64,000 bases of DNA from Deltaproteobacteria bacterium CG11_big_fil_rev_8_21_14_0_20_47_16 (GTDB lineage: Bacteria > UBA10199 > GCA-002796325 > 1-14-0-20-47-16): the NCBI GenBank assembly GCA_002796325.1, contig PCXA01000007.1, positions 1-64,000 of the forward strand, given 5' to 3'. The translations under genes and the position numbers were made by a program. Below the pieces are notes generated by a model that did no database searches, was not told the origin of the DNA, and saw only the letters and a program-made list of their open reading frames with translations. Shown piece after piece: positions 10,701 to 18,259 of this stretch. How positions within the stretch are numbered: the stretch's first letter is position 1; every line of letters starts with the position of its first letter.

Positions 10701-10843
10701 AAGACATTAATGACAGGAAAGTCCACGTCGGGCATTTGGCTGATTCCCAGTCGGTCAAACCCAATCCAGCCAAAGAAAATGAGAGCAGCCATGAGCATCC
10801 AAGCAAAGACAGGATTGCGAATGGCAATATCTGAAAGTGTCAT
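7775..10843 (-). CDS. RND-family efflux permease (AcrB/HAE1 type)
   Basis: 1022 aa, the usual length for inner-membrane RND pumps. It begins MTLSDIAIRNPVFAWMLM, the typical first transmembrane helix, followed by a periplasmic porter domain (GAAPSIMESDVADIVEDAV). It then has the helix-rich core with LLGLILAIGIVVDDSIMVLENI (the acidic proton-relay positions of RND pumps), a second periplasmic domain, and the C-terminal helices with GIILLMGIVKKNSILLVDF. It exchanges protons for the export of drugs, detergents, lipids or other substrates. It overlaps the upstream tolC-like gene by 4 bp (ATGA), so the two are translationally coupled. No membrane-fusion adaptor gene lies in the operon. The substrate is unknown. 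Confidence 0.95.
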   Translation of the reverse strand: MTLSDIAIRNPVFAWMLMAALIFFGWIGFDRLGISQMPDVDFPVINVFVTLEGAAPSIMESDVADIVEDAVMSVDGIRNVTSTSREGQTNVTIEFELNRNIDAALQEVQTKIAQAQLRLPKDIDPPVVTKTNPEDQPIMWVALSGDKPVRELMAYTRDYLKNQFQTIPGVGEVVLGGFLEPNLRVWVDSDKLNYYQIVAKDLFDAIERGQIEKPAGRLETNTKESIVRVMGETQNVKDFSNILISQRGGLPIYTPIHVGDVSDVELGMEDLRRISRSYGHPAVGLGIKKQRGQNAVAIADAVKKKMDIVQKGLPSGMKLSVNFDGTEFIKDSVDELKFTLLLSALLTAMVCWLFLGSWSSTFNILMAIPTSIFGTFMIIYFMGFTLNTFTLLGLILAIGIVVDDSIMVLENIFRYQESGENHVTAASKGARQITFAAIAATIAIIAIFLPVAFMRGIIGKFFYQFGVTISIAVAISLLEALTLTPMRCAQFVVAGSRTSKLGQRLDRMVHELSVAYHRYLALALQHRWKVVTGSLLFFFLSLGLSSCLKKEFVPAQDQGMVFVRMQAPAGSSIDYTNEKFKAAEEFLMSRPEVRKYYAAIGGFNGGEVNSGIIFVSMVPRKERKLSQQQFMEVLRKQFNSISPDVQAIIQDLSLSGFTAQRGFPIEFSIRGQNWDTITDTSKKIVDAMQKSPFFSDVDSDYKDGMMEVQVVPNREAAAAHAVSVEDITTTLNILVGGIRDGKFTEDGHRNDIRLRLKAKDREDKSQLENLYVRNNRGELVKLSDVVTIVEKPALITITRFNRERAVSIYANVGKGKSQADALKEVKTLSTPLLPDGYRIVFSGSAEAFKDSFQSLLFALWLGIIVSYMVLASQFNSFLHPITILLALPFSVSGAFIGLLLGGFSLNIYSMIGIILLMGIVKKNSILLVDFTNQVRDHEGANVHDALLKACPLRLRPILMTSIATIAAAIPPALSFGPGAESRTPMAAAVIGGVIVSTILTLFVIPCVYSLFTRFEGKRTVIE

Positions 10844-12198
10844 GGGCGATCCTTTAATTTCAGTTCGGGACTTGCTTCTCGTTCAACATTCAGAACTGCC
10901 GAGGAAATGCCAGTTCCAGGGATTTTCCCAGATGCAACTAGGAGTTGTGCGTAATTTACTTTGGCCTGGAAACGCAACTGATTGGCACGTCGCTCAGCGT
11001 TGAGCCAGTCGGCAAATGCTTGAAGAACTTCGAGATTACTTACCAGGTTGGTTTGATAATCTGCAGTTTGTGCTTCATAGTTAATACGATTCTTTTGGGC
11101 GGCACGATTGTAGCTGTTCATTTGGCTAAGCGTTGATTTCCAGGTAGAATATGCCGAACGAATATCTTGCTCAGATTGTCTTCGGGTGAGCTGCTCATTC
11201 AGTTCGCTTGCAACAAGCTTTGATTTTGCCTCTTGAATTTGTCCCCGAATATTTCCCTGAAAAATGGGTAATGTCAGATAGAATGTCGCGTCCCATTTAA
11301 TCGGCTCATAAAAACCAACGCGGTATGGGTAGTAATTGGCAGATAAACTGATGGTGGGTGAATAGCCTGCGCCACTAACTTTTAAATTATTTTGAGCCTC
11401 TTGTACCGCAATGCTGGCGGCTAGTACGTCATCGCGTGATTCTGAACTTTCCAAAAAGTAATCAATGGATTGTTTGTTGCTGGCAGGTTTTGAATCTTGA
11501 ATCTTTTGGTTGATAGAAACACCCGTTAAAAATTCAAGCATTTCACGTGCAACCAATAGTGTACCACGAATTTCAGACAAAGCGGCGGCAACATTGGCCT
11601 CTTGGGCTTCGGTAGCCGCAATTTCTGATTCCCGAGAACGTCCTACTTTTGCACGATCGCGTAGTTCAGCAATTCGTTTGCGTAGAACGCTTTCTTGCCG
11701 GACAAGAATTGCAATATCCGTTTGTACTTGCAGGACAGTATAAAAGCTTTGTGCAACATCACGATAAAGCAATTGAGCTGCGCGTTGATGCTCATGTCGC
11801 AAACGCTTCTGACTGGCTTTCAAACCTGCCATGGTACGAAATTCCTTCAGTCCAGAAAAGATCGGTTGTGTAAGATTAATGGATGTATTGGGAATGCTGC
11901 GTCGTAAAAAGGTGCTGGAGATGGATGTGCTATTGTTGGCGGCCTGATCTGAACTTGGTACATCCTGCAAGAGTTCGGTACCTTTGAATGCCAATTGTGG
12001 AAGTACTGCACCAAGCGCTTGGCTGAATTTAGCCGCTGCTTGGTTAATATCTTCCTCTTTCATTTGAAGTGTTTCACTGCGGCGCACTGCCATCAAAAAA
12101 CATTGATCTAAATCAATTATGTTCGAGGATAGGATCTCTGCACGTGCGAATGATGCGCCCAAAAGCAGGACGGTAATAATGGATAGAAGACGTTGCAT
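10840..12198 (-). CDS. TolC-family outer-membrane efflux protein
   Basis: 452 aa with an N-terminal signal peptide (LLSIITVLLLGASFARA). The protein has two related halves made of long amphipathic helices and short beta segments, the architecture of TolC/OprM outer-membrane factors. Recognisable elements are NLTQPIFSGLKEFRTMAGLKASQKRL in the first half and LTLPIFQGNIRGQIQEAKSKL in the second. It forms the outer-membrane and periplasmic tunnel for the RND pump encoded immediately downstream, with which it shares an ATGA junction. It lies 3 bp after the PilZ gene, so the three form one transcription unit. Confidence 0.93.
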   Translation of the reverse strand: MQRLLSIITVLLLGASFARAEILSSNIIDLDQCFLMAVRRSETLQMKEEDINQAAAKFSQALGAVLPQLAFKGTELLQDVPSSDQAANNSTSISSTFLRRSIPNTSINLTQPIFSGLKEFRTMAGLKASQKRLRHEHQRAAQLLYRDVAQSFYTVLQVQTDIAILVRQESVLRKRIAELRDRAKVGRSRESEIAATEAQEANVAAALSEIRGTLLVAREMLEFLTGVSINQKIQDSKPASNKQSIDYFLESSESRDDVLAASIAVQEAQNNLKVSGAGYSPTISLSANYYPYRVGFYEPIKWDATFYLTLPIFQGNIRGQIQEAKSKLVASELNEQLTRRQSEQDIRSAYSTWKSTLSQMNSYNRAAQKNRINYEAQTADYQTNLVSNLEVLQAFADWLNAERRANQLRFQAKVNYAQLLVASGKIPGTGISSAVLNVEREASPELKLKDRP

Positions 12199-12201
12199 AG
12201 T

Positions 12202-12579
12202 TTATTTGGCGTGCGTGACCATCTTGGACATCTGATCAAATACGAATTCCATGAACCGCCGTTTGTCGATGTCAGGCATGCTGCGAATGGCAACACCTGT
12301 TTCAAAGCTAGTGGATGAAATTTTATTTTGCCAAAGGACTTCGCCGGTCGCGTGGACGGGTGAATCATCTTGCCCTTCGAGGTAAATCATTAAATCAAGA
12401 GCTGCGCCCATTTGGGACTGAGTTGGCATCATAAGGCGCAATCCACCGGCACTCAAATCACTACTTAAAGCTTCACGGGGATCCACTGGAGCCCCTGTAG
12501 AATCGAGGGGGGCATAGCTAACAGTAAGCGCCAAGTCCAGTCGTGCGAATTTTCGTCTGTTGGCCACATCATTGTTCAT
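12202..12579 (-). CDS. PilZ-domain protein, putative c-di-GMP receptor
   Basis: 125 aa consisting essentially of one PilZ domain. The two c-di-GMP-binding signatures are present: RRKFARLDL near residue 8 (RxxxR) and the DLSAGGLRL motif near residue 42 (DxSxxG). It is the first gene of a unit with the TolC-like and RND genes and ends 3 bp upstream of the TolC-like gene. c-di-GMP may therefore influence this export system or something co-regulated with it; that link is inference from position. The gene is divergent from yqgE across an 79-bp spacer. Confidence 0.88.
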   Translation of the reverse strand: MNNDVANRRKFARLDLALTVSYAPLDSTGAPVDPREALSSDLSAGGLRLMMPTQSQMGAALDLMIYLEGQDDSPVHATGEVLWQNKISSTSFETGVAIRSMPDIDKRRFMEFVFDQMSKMVTHAK

Positions 12580-12658
12580 GGTGGGTTCGTGTATGCGACT
12601 TTGAATCTTATGGCAAGAAAGAGTTGCGCCGAATTACAACATCTTCTAGAGGGGATTT

Positions 12659-13252
12659 ATGTTGGACTTGCGAAATTTTAAACCTTGCCTATTGCTTGCG
12701 ATGCCGCAGCTTCAGGACCCTAATTTTCACCACAGTGTTGTTCTTTTGGTTGAATACGATAGTGAGGGTGCGTTTGGTTTGGTCGTCAATCGACAAATTG
12801 ACCGAACTTTGGGTCAAGTGGAGCGCCCAGAATCGCCTGTTGATCAACAACTTCATGCTGCGTCCATTTGGTATGGGGGGCCTGTCGAGTTAGACAATGC
12901 GATGGTTATTTTTGAGGCCAAAGAACCAGATCTAGTGTTAGCTCTAGGGGATAAAGTTGCCTCACTGGGAGATGGTTTGCATGTCACAGGCAATACATCA
13001 ATTTTAACAACACATGCCGATTTGCTGTCGAAGTCGCGCTTTAAAGTTGTTGCGGGTCATGCCGACTGGGGAATGGCCCAACTCGATAATGAAATTGCAC
13101 AGTCCTCCTGGTTGGCAGCACCTCTTGATCGAGATTTAATTTTTTCAGAATTTGATACCATGTGGACGCGAGCTGTTCGTTCTTTGGGGATCGACCCCAC
13201 ACAGCTCGCAACGGCCATGCCTGCCGAGGGTGAATCAGAATTAGCTAATTAG
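12659..13252 (+). CDS. yqgE: YqgE/AlgH family protein (UPF0301)
   Basis: 197 aa, close to the family's usual ~190. Family signatures visible are FKPCLLLAMPQLQDPNFHHSVV at the N-terminus, GAFGLVVNR, WYGGPVELDNAMVIFE and GHADWGMAQLDNEIAQSSW. The molecular function of the family is not settled (AlgH was first linked to alginate regulation in Pseudomonas). A GAGGGG Shine-Dalgarno lies 5 bp before the ATG. The 3' end overlaps the convergent alcohol dehydrogenase gene by 8 bp. Confidence 0.93.
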   Translation: MLDLRNFKPCLLLAMPQLQDPNFHHSVVLLVEYDSEGAFGLVVNRQIDRTLGQVERPESPVDQQLHAASIWYGGPVELDNAMVIFEAKEPDLVLALGDKVASLGDGLHVTGNTSILTTHADLLSKSRFKVVAGHADWGMAQLDNEIAQSSWLAAPLDRDLIFSEFDTMWTRAVRSLGIDPTQLATAMPAEGESELAN

Positions 13253-14447
13253 TTAATACAACTTTCACGCTTTTATGCCGTACTTTGTTGAGAGCGGCAT
13301 CGAATGCGGCCACATAGTCTGTCACAGGAAATTCATGCGTGACCAATCCATTTCCCGATAGTCGACCATCGCTTAACATATCAATGACGTGTTGGTATGT
13401 GCGCTGACGTTTTTCTTGGATGGTTGTTTGTCCAAACATGGCGCTACCGGTGAGCACAATTTCTTTAAACCAGATAGGGCTGGCATCCATTTTGAGTGTT
13501 CCCGCAGTGCCGACAAGTACCACTTTGCCGCGTTTGCGCGTCACACGCAGAGCAGAATCCACGGTTTGTGATGATCCCACGCAATCAAACACCAGATCCA
13601 CACCACCCTCCAACACCGGTGGTCCCATGATCGGCTTTAATACGCGTGCATGGGTATGCTGAGCGACGTCGTTATAAATATTTTTAATGATATGTGTGGC
13701 GCCTAATTTTTTGGCCCAATTGGCCTGAAATACATGACGCGCAACTGCCAGAATGGTTCCTGTAAATCCAATGGCACGCAAACACTGAATTGTATTGAGG
13801 CCAATAATACCCGCACCAATAACCAGCACTGTATCAGTATTTTTGGGTGCATGCGTGGCCACGGGTTGCATGGCAGATGCGAGCGAATCCACTAAAACAG
13901 CGCTATGCAATGGAAGCGAATCGGGAATGGGAAATAACTGTGATTTGTGAGCCACAACGTGTTCTGAAAATCCGCCCCCCAAACCGCGCGTGAACCCAAT
14001 GCATACACCGGGTGCTACTTTGCCATCAATAAAATGTCCGCAGAGGTTATAATCACCATCTGCACAATGGCGACATGGTGGCACAATGTCACGTGTGCAG
14101 CAGGGAAGAATATTTTCCACGGCGACGCGGGTGCCGTCTTCGGTGCGTCCAATAATTTCGTGCCCCATGATGGCTGGAAAACTGGAGTAGGGTTCCATGG
14201 AATAGGATTCATTGCCACGGAGCGCGTTGAGATCGCTGCCACAAATGCCACAAGCCTCGACTTTGACATGCACCCAATCTGGACTGGGAAGTATTGGGGT
14301 TGGAACTTGGGTAAGATGGAGGCAGCTGGCTTTGGGAAAGAGGCGATGTGGGAATAGTGTTGAGAGCCCTTTTGAAATTAAATACCGCGGAATGGAGAGA
14401 CGAAATTCCAGTGCGGTCATCTGTTTTTTGGTCATAACGTCCTTCAT
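13245..14447 (-). CDS. Zinc-dependent alcohol dehydrogenase, MDR superfamily
   Basis: 400 aa, about 50 longer than usual because of an N-terminal extension. Visible motifs are CGICGSD (about 66-72; C69 is the catalytic-zinc type Cys), a GHE motif with IMGHEIIGR, structural-zinc-like cysteines in CCTRDIVPPCRHCADGDYNLCG, and the NAD(P)-binding VIGAGIIGLNTIQ. The substrate is unknown. It is divergent from the SPT-like gene, so it may act with it (for example on a keto or hydroxy intermediate), or the pair may echo a threonine dehydrogenase arrangement; both are guesses. The ATG at 14435 follows an AAGGA that could be its Shine-Dalgarno and is an alternative start. Confidence 0.85.
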   Translation of the reverse strand: MKDVMTKKQMTALEFRLSIPRYLISKGLSTLFPHRLFPKASCLHLTQVPTPILPSPDWVHVKVEACGICGSDLNALRGNESYSMEPYSSFPAIMGHEIIGRTEDGTRVAVENILPCCTRDIVPPCRHCADGDYNLCGHFIDGKVAPGVCIGFTRGLGGGFSEHVVAHKSQLFPIPDSLPLHSAVLVDSLASAMQPVATHAPKNTDTVLVIGAGIIGLNTIQCLRAIGFTGTILAVARHVFQANWAKKLGATHIIKNIYNDVAQHTHARVLKPIMGPPVLEGGVDLVFDCVGSSQTVDSALRVTRKRGKVVLVGTAGTLKMDASPIWFKEIVLTGSAMFGQTTIQEKRQRTYQHVIDMLSDGRLSGNGLVTHEFPVTDYVAAFDAALNKVRHKSVKVVLTN

Positions 14448-14495
14448 ATTATCAAATTGACTTCCAAGATCCTGCCGTATATCCGTCGCCGCTCT

Positions 14496-15767
14496 ATGGC
14501 AAAAGATTTATTCGAGAAGTGCCGCAACTTCCAACATCCCAAATTTTTAAAGGCGCTGGGGGTCTATCCCTTTTTTCAGCCCATTGAAGAATCTGAGGGT
14601 AATCGTGTGGTGTGCAACGGCCAAGAATTGGTCATGGCCTGTTCCAATAATTATTTGGGTTTGACGCATGATCCCCGTGTCAAAGAGGCTGCCGCCCAAG
14701 CGGCGATGCGTTTTGGTGCCGGATGCACAGGGTCGCGCCTGCTGAATGGTAATCTGGCATTGCATGATGAATTGGAAGAACGCTTGGCCAAATTTTTGGG
14801 CAAAGAGTCGGCACTTGTCTTCTCAACAGGGTTTTTGAGTAATTTGGGCGCCATTAGTAGTCTGTTTGAGCGTGGTGATATTATTTATAGCGATGCGGAT
14901 AACCATGCATCCATCATCGCGGGCTGCAAAGAGAGTAAGGCGACGGTTGTTCGTTACAGACATGCCGATATGGATGATTGCCGCGCCCAACTAGCGACAC
15001 ATCCCCAAGATGCCGCGGCGTGTATTATTACAGATGGTGTTTTTTCAATGACCGGTCGTGTGGTGGATTTACCCTCGCTTGTAAAAATTAAAAGTGATCA
15101 TCCTGATGTAAAACTCTATGTCGATGATGCGCACGGTATTGGCGTATTTGGACAACAGGGTCGTGGTGTGTGCGAGCATTTTGACTGTATGAATCATGTC
15201 GATTTGGTGATGGGCACATTTTCAAAATCACTCGCGTCGATCGGCGGATTTGTAGCGGGCGAAAAGGATGTGCTGAATTACATGCGTCATATTGCACGTG
15301 GACTTCTGTTTAGTGCGGCCATCCCTGCAGCATCAGCCGCAGCTGCACTGAAGGCATTAGAAATTATCGAAACCGAACCTGAACATCGCGAGCGTCTATG
15401 GGATAACGTCACTTATGCACGCGCGATTTTGGAAGACAGTGGCGTCTATATTATGCCATCAGATGCACCCATTTTATCGATTTGGGTGGGTGGCGAAGGA
15501 CTTGCCATGAAGTTGGTGGCTGATTTGAAAGAGATGGGTGTGTTTGCAACGCCTGTAGCCTACCCAGCGGTACCATATGGTCAGGCGCTTATTCGTACAT
15601 CGTACATGGCCACGCATACCAAAGAAGACATCGACTGCATTGGGCACGCGTTCAAGACATTGGCCCCCAAACACAAAATTACACGCGCCGATTTGCCAGA
15701 ATCGCCAGAGTGTCAACCGCCGTCTCCAACGTACAATATGGATGCATTGATGGAGTCCTTTGCATGA
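14496..15767 (+). CDS. Alpha-oxoamine synthase, probable serine palmitoyltransferase-like
   Basis: 423 aa from the ATG at 14496 (in-frame TTG at 14457 is weaker). It is a PLP enzyme of the class that condenses an amino acid with an acyl-CoA (SPT, KBL, BioF, HemA). The PLP lysine is K244 in MGTFSKSLASIGGF, and DDAHGIGVFG supplies the cofactor-binding Asp/His. The TFSKS.AS.GGF form of the lysine motif is closer to bacterial serine palmitoyltransferases than to KBL (LGKALGG) or BioF (FGKALG). The reaction would be serine + palmitoyl-CoA (or acyl-ACP) to 3-ketosphinganine. It overlaps the next gene by ATGA, and that gene is a GNAT acyltransferase. KBL-like activity is the main alternative. Confidence 0.75.
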   Translation: MAKDLFEKCRNFQHPKFLKALGVYPFFQPIEESEGNRVVCNGQELVMACSNNYLGLTHDPRVKEAAAQAAMRFGAGCTGSRLLNGNLALHDELEERLAKFLGKESALVFSTGFLSNLGAISSLFERGDIIYSDADNHASIIAGCKESKATVVRYRHADMDDCRAQLATHPQDAAACIITDGVFSMTGRVVDLPSLVKIKSDHPDVKLYVDDAHGIGVFGQQGRGVCEHFDCMNHVDLVMGTFSKSLASIGGFVAGEKDVLNYMRHIARGLLFSAAIPAASAAAALKALEIIETEPEHRERLWDNVTYARAILEDSGVYIMPSDAPILSIWVGGEGLAMKLVADLKEMGVFATPVAYPAVPYGQALIRTSYMATHTKEDIDCIGHAFKTLAPKHKITRADLPESPECQPPSPTYNMDALMESFA

Positions 15768-16882
15768 CGATTGATGTTCGACCGGTCCGCACTGCCAAGG
15801 AACGTCGCGATTTTTTGAATGTGCCACGTTGTATTTATGCGTGTGATGCAGCTTGGGTAGAACCCCTACGTATTGAACTCAAAACCCGATTAAACCCCGA
15901 AAAAAATCCCTATTTTCGTAAGGCAGAGTCCGAGATGTTTGTGGCATATCAAGATGGTAGGGCCGCAGGGCGTATTACTGCGCAAATCGATCGCGCCGCC
16001 TTTCCAGGGGATGCCCCCAAAGAAGGCCACTTTGGGTTTTATGAATGTGTGAATGATATTGCAGTATCACAGGCGCTATTTTCAGCTGCAACCGAGTGGC
16101 TCAAAAAGCAGCGCGCCCAAAAAATTGTGGGTCCCTATAATTTCCGCTTAGAAGATCCGGCACCGGGTTTTCTAACCCATGGGTTTGACAAGCGCCCCAT
16201 GTTCATGATGGCCTACTCCAAACCGTACTATCTCAAACAGGCGGAAGCATTCGGATTTTCAACGGTCATGGAACTCAAGTCGTATGCAGTATCGAAAGAC
16301 CGTTATATTCCACAAGAAATACAAGAGAAGGCGTCTGTCGCAGCGCAAATTCCAGGAATGACGCTGCGTGAAATCGACATGAAGCGCATGTATGACGAAG
16401 CCGAAATGATCGGCAGTATTTTTAATGAATCGCTTAAAAATAATTGGGGCTTTGTGCCATTTTCAAAAGCGCAAGTGCGTGCGATGGCCCGCGATCTGAA
16501 AATGCTGGCCGACCCGCGCATCATTTTAATTGCGGAAGTCGATGGTAAACCTGTGGGTGCGGTGATCAATTTGCCAGATTATCATGATCTGTTTTGGGAT
16601 TGCCGTGGTCGGTTGTTCCCAAAAGGATTACTGCGTATGACATTCCAAAAGAAAAAGATTCGGGGTTTGCGCGGTTATGCGATGGCAATTTTACCTGAAT
16701 ATCAAAAGCAGGGTGTCGGAACATTGTTGCTCAATGAGTCCTTCGTGCGCGCTATTCCGGCGGGCTACACCCATGGTGAAATCACCTGGATCCTGGGTTC
16801 CAACCACGCCATGAGCGATCTGTCTCAAGTCTTTGGTGGTATTGAAGACAAGTGTTACACCATCGTTGAAAAATCCCTGTAG
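15764..16882 (+). CDS. GNAT-fold acyltransferase, possible bacterial ceramide synthase
   Basis: 372 aa from the ATG that overlaps the SPT-like stop (ATGA); an upstream in-frame start at 15710 would lie inside the SPT-like gene. It opens with RTAKERRDFLNVPRCIYACDAAWVEPLR, followed by NPYFRKAESEMFVAYQDGRAAGRITAQID. Later sections are VGPYNFRLEDPAPGF, and a C-terminal GNAT-like AILPEYQKQGVGTLLL with the acetyl-CoA-loop pattern QxxGxG. This layout matches YghO-type/GNAT proteins; a GNAT-family enzyme performs N-acylation in bacterial ceramide synthesis (Caulobacter bCerS). Coupling to an SPT-like gene supports that role, which remains inference. It ends 1 bp from the convergent helicase gene. Confidence 0.75.
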   Translation: MTIDVRPVRTAKERRDFLNVPRCIYACDAAWVEPLRIELKTRLNPEKNPYFRKAESEMFVAYQDGRAAGRITAQIDRAAFPGDAPKEGHFGFYECVNDIAVSQALFSAATEWLKKQRAQKIVGPYNFRLEDPAPGFLTHGFDKRPMFMMAYSKPYYLKQAEAFGFSTVMELKSYAVSKDRYIPQEIQEKASVAAQIPGMTLREIDMKRMYDEAEMIGSIFNESLKNNWGFVPFSKAQVRAMARDLKMLADPRIILIAEVDGKPVGAVINLPDYHDLFWDCRGRLFPKGLLRMTFQKKKIRGLRGYAMAILPEYQKQGVGTLLLNESFVRAIPAGYTHGEITWILGSNHAMSDLSQVFGGIEDKCYTIVEKSL

Positions 16883-16883
16883 T

Positions 16884-18146
16884 TTAGCGACGTCCGCGGC
16901 CACGACTGCGGTTGCGGCTAGAGCCAAAGCGTGGATTGACGGTGCGCTTGGATTTGGCAGCAGCTGCTCTAGCAATTTCCTTATAAGGTGCAATGCCTTC
17001 CAGTTCTTCACGAGGAAGAGTCATTCCAATCAATTTTTCAATACTGCGGATATCATTGATGTCCATCCATGTGCCGATCGTTGATGAAATACCAGTGCGC
17101 GATGCACGTGCGGTGCGTCCTGCACGGTGTACATAATCATCTTCTGATGGGGGCACATTAAAGTTAATCACGTGAGTAATACCTGCAATATCCAATCCAC
17201 GCGCGGCAATGTCGGTACCCACAAGTGTGGATACTTTTCCTTTTTTGAAGTTATCCAATGCGCGTACACGCTGCGCTTGCGATAAATCAGAGTGGATGCG
17301 TTCACATGGAAAGCCTTGCTTGCTAAGCAATGTTGAAATGCGATCAGCGTCGCGTCGCATCTTAACAAACACAAGCGTGCTGCCTGGTTCTTTTTTGATC
17401 AATGTGGTGAGTGCTTTAATTTTATCTTCGGGTTCAACCAAAAAGAGGCGATGTGTAATGCCTGCTGCAGCAGTTCCAGGACGTGCGACCTTAATGACTT
17501 CAGGATCTTTCAAATAATTCTGAGCCAGCTTTTGAATTTCCATGGCCATGGTTGCCGAGAACATCATGGTGTGGCGCTTTGCTGGAATGACTTTCATGAT
17601 GCGTTGAATCTGTGGCAAAAATCCCATGTCTAACATGCGATCTGCTTCATCAAAAACGAGCTCTTCAATGCTATCGAGTTTGACAATCTTTTGCTCCACC
17701 AAGTCCCAAAGGCGACCTGGTGTTGCAATAATAATGTCTGGGTGCTTGCGAATGGCTTGAATTTGCGGGCCCATCTTGACACCGCCGATAAATACAGCCG
17801 CGCGCAAGTGATGGCTTTTGCCAAATTGATCTAAAAACGCCTTGGTCTGCAGTGCGATTTCGCGTGTAGGGCAGAGCACAAGGCCACGAACGCCTTTGCC
17901 GTGCGTGAGTCGTTGTGCCATAGGCAGACAGAATGCAGCAGTTTTACCTGTTCCGGTCTGTGCGCAGGCAATGAGATCTTTCCCTGAAACTGCAGCAGGG
18001 ATGGCTTTTTGTTGTACAGGGGTTGGATGGGTATATCCAACGTGCTTAATCGCCTTTAAAATGTCGGGGGCAAGGCCCAAATCATCAAATGTGGCCGGCG
18101 TGGTTTCGAGAGGCTGTGCCTCAACATGTGGCTTATGTGTTGTCAT
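16884..18146 (-). CDS. rhlE: DEAD-box RNA helicase (RhlE/RhlB type)
   Basis: 420 aa. All core motifs are present in order: Q-motif (TFDDLGLAPDILKAI...PTPVQ), motif I AQTGTGKT (about 58-65), Ia PTREIALQ, Ib TPGRL, II DEAD (about 165), III SAT, V ARGLDIAGI and VI HRAGRTARA. The C-terminus is short, Lys/Arg-rich and ends NRSRGRGRR, a tail that helps bind RNA. It uses ATP to unwind short RNA duplexes in ribosome assembly or mRNA decay; the exact paralogue (RhlE, RhlB, CsdA-like) is not certain. Confidence 0.93.
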   Translation of the reverse strand: MTTHKPHVEAQPLETTPATFDDLGLAPDILKAIKHVGYTHPTPVQQKAIPAAVSGKDLIACAQTGTGKTAAFCLPMAQRLTHGKGVRGLVLCPTREIALQTKAFLDQFGKSHHLRAAVFIGGVKMGPQIQAIRKHPDIIIATPGRLWDLVEQKIVKLDSIEELVFDEADRMLDMGFLPQIQRIMKVIPAKRHTMMFSATMAMEIQKLAQNYLKDPEVIKVARPGTAAAGITHRLFLVEPEDKIKALTTLIKKEPGSTLVFVKMRRDADRISTLLSKQGFPCERIHSDLSQAQRVRALDNFKKGKVSTLVGTDIAARGLDIAGITHVINFNVPPSEDDYVHRAGRTARASRTGISSTIGTWMDINDIRSIEKLIGMTLPREELEGIAPYKEIARAAAAKSKRTVNPRFGSSRNRSRGRGRR

Positions 18147-18259
18147 GCATCATCTACTTTCTGCGTGCGAAGCCGAGCTTTTCTAGGCTGGAGCGTGGCA
18201 CCCTGATCTGATTAAAGCGCGGCTTGTAGGGGATGCGGCCCTATAACACAAGACCTCAT

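Noticed and set aside
14496-15767. 2-amino-3-ketobutyrate CoA ligase (KBL) paired with threonine dehydrogenase
   Set aside because: The lysine motif and the coupled GNAT gene fit SPT better; kept only as an alternative.
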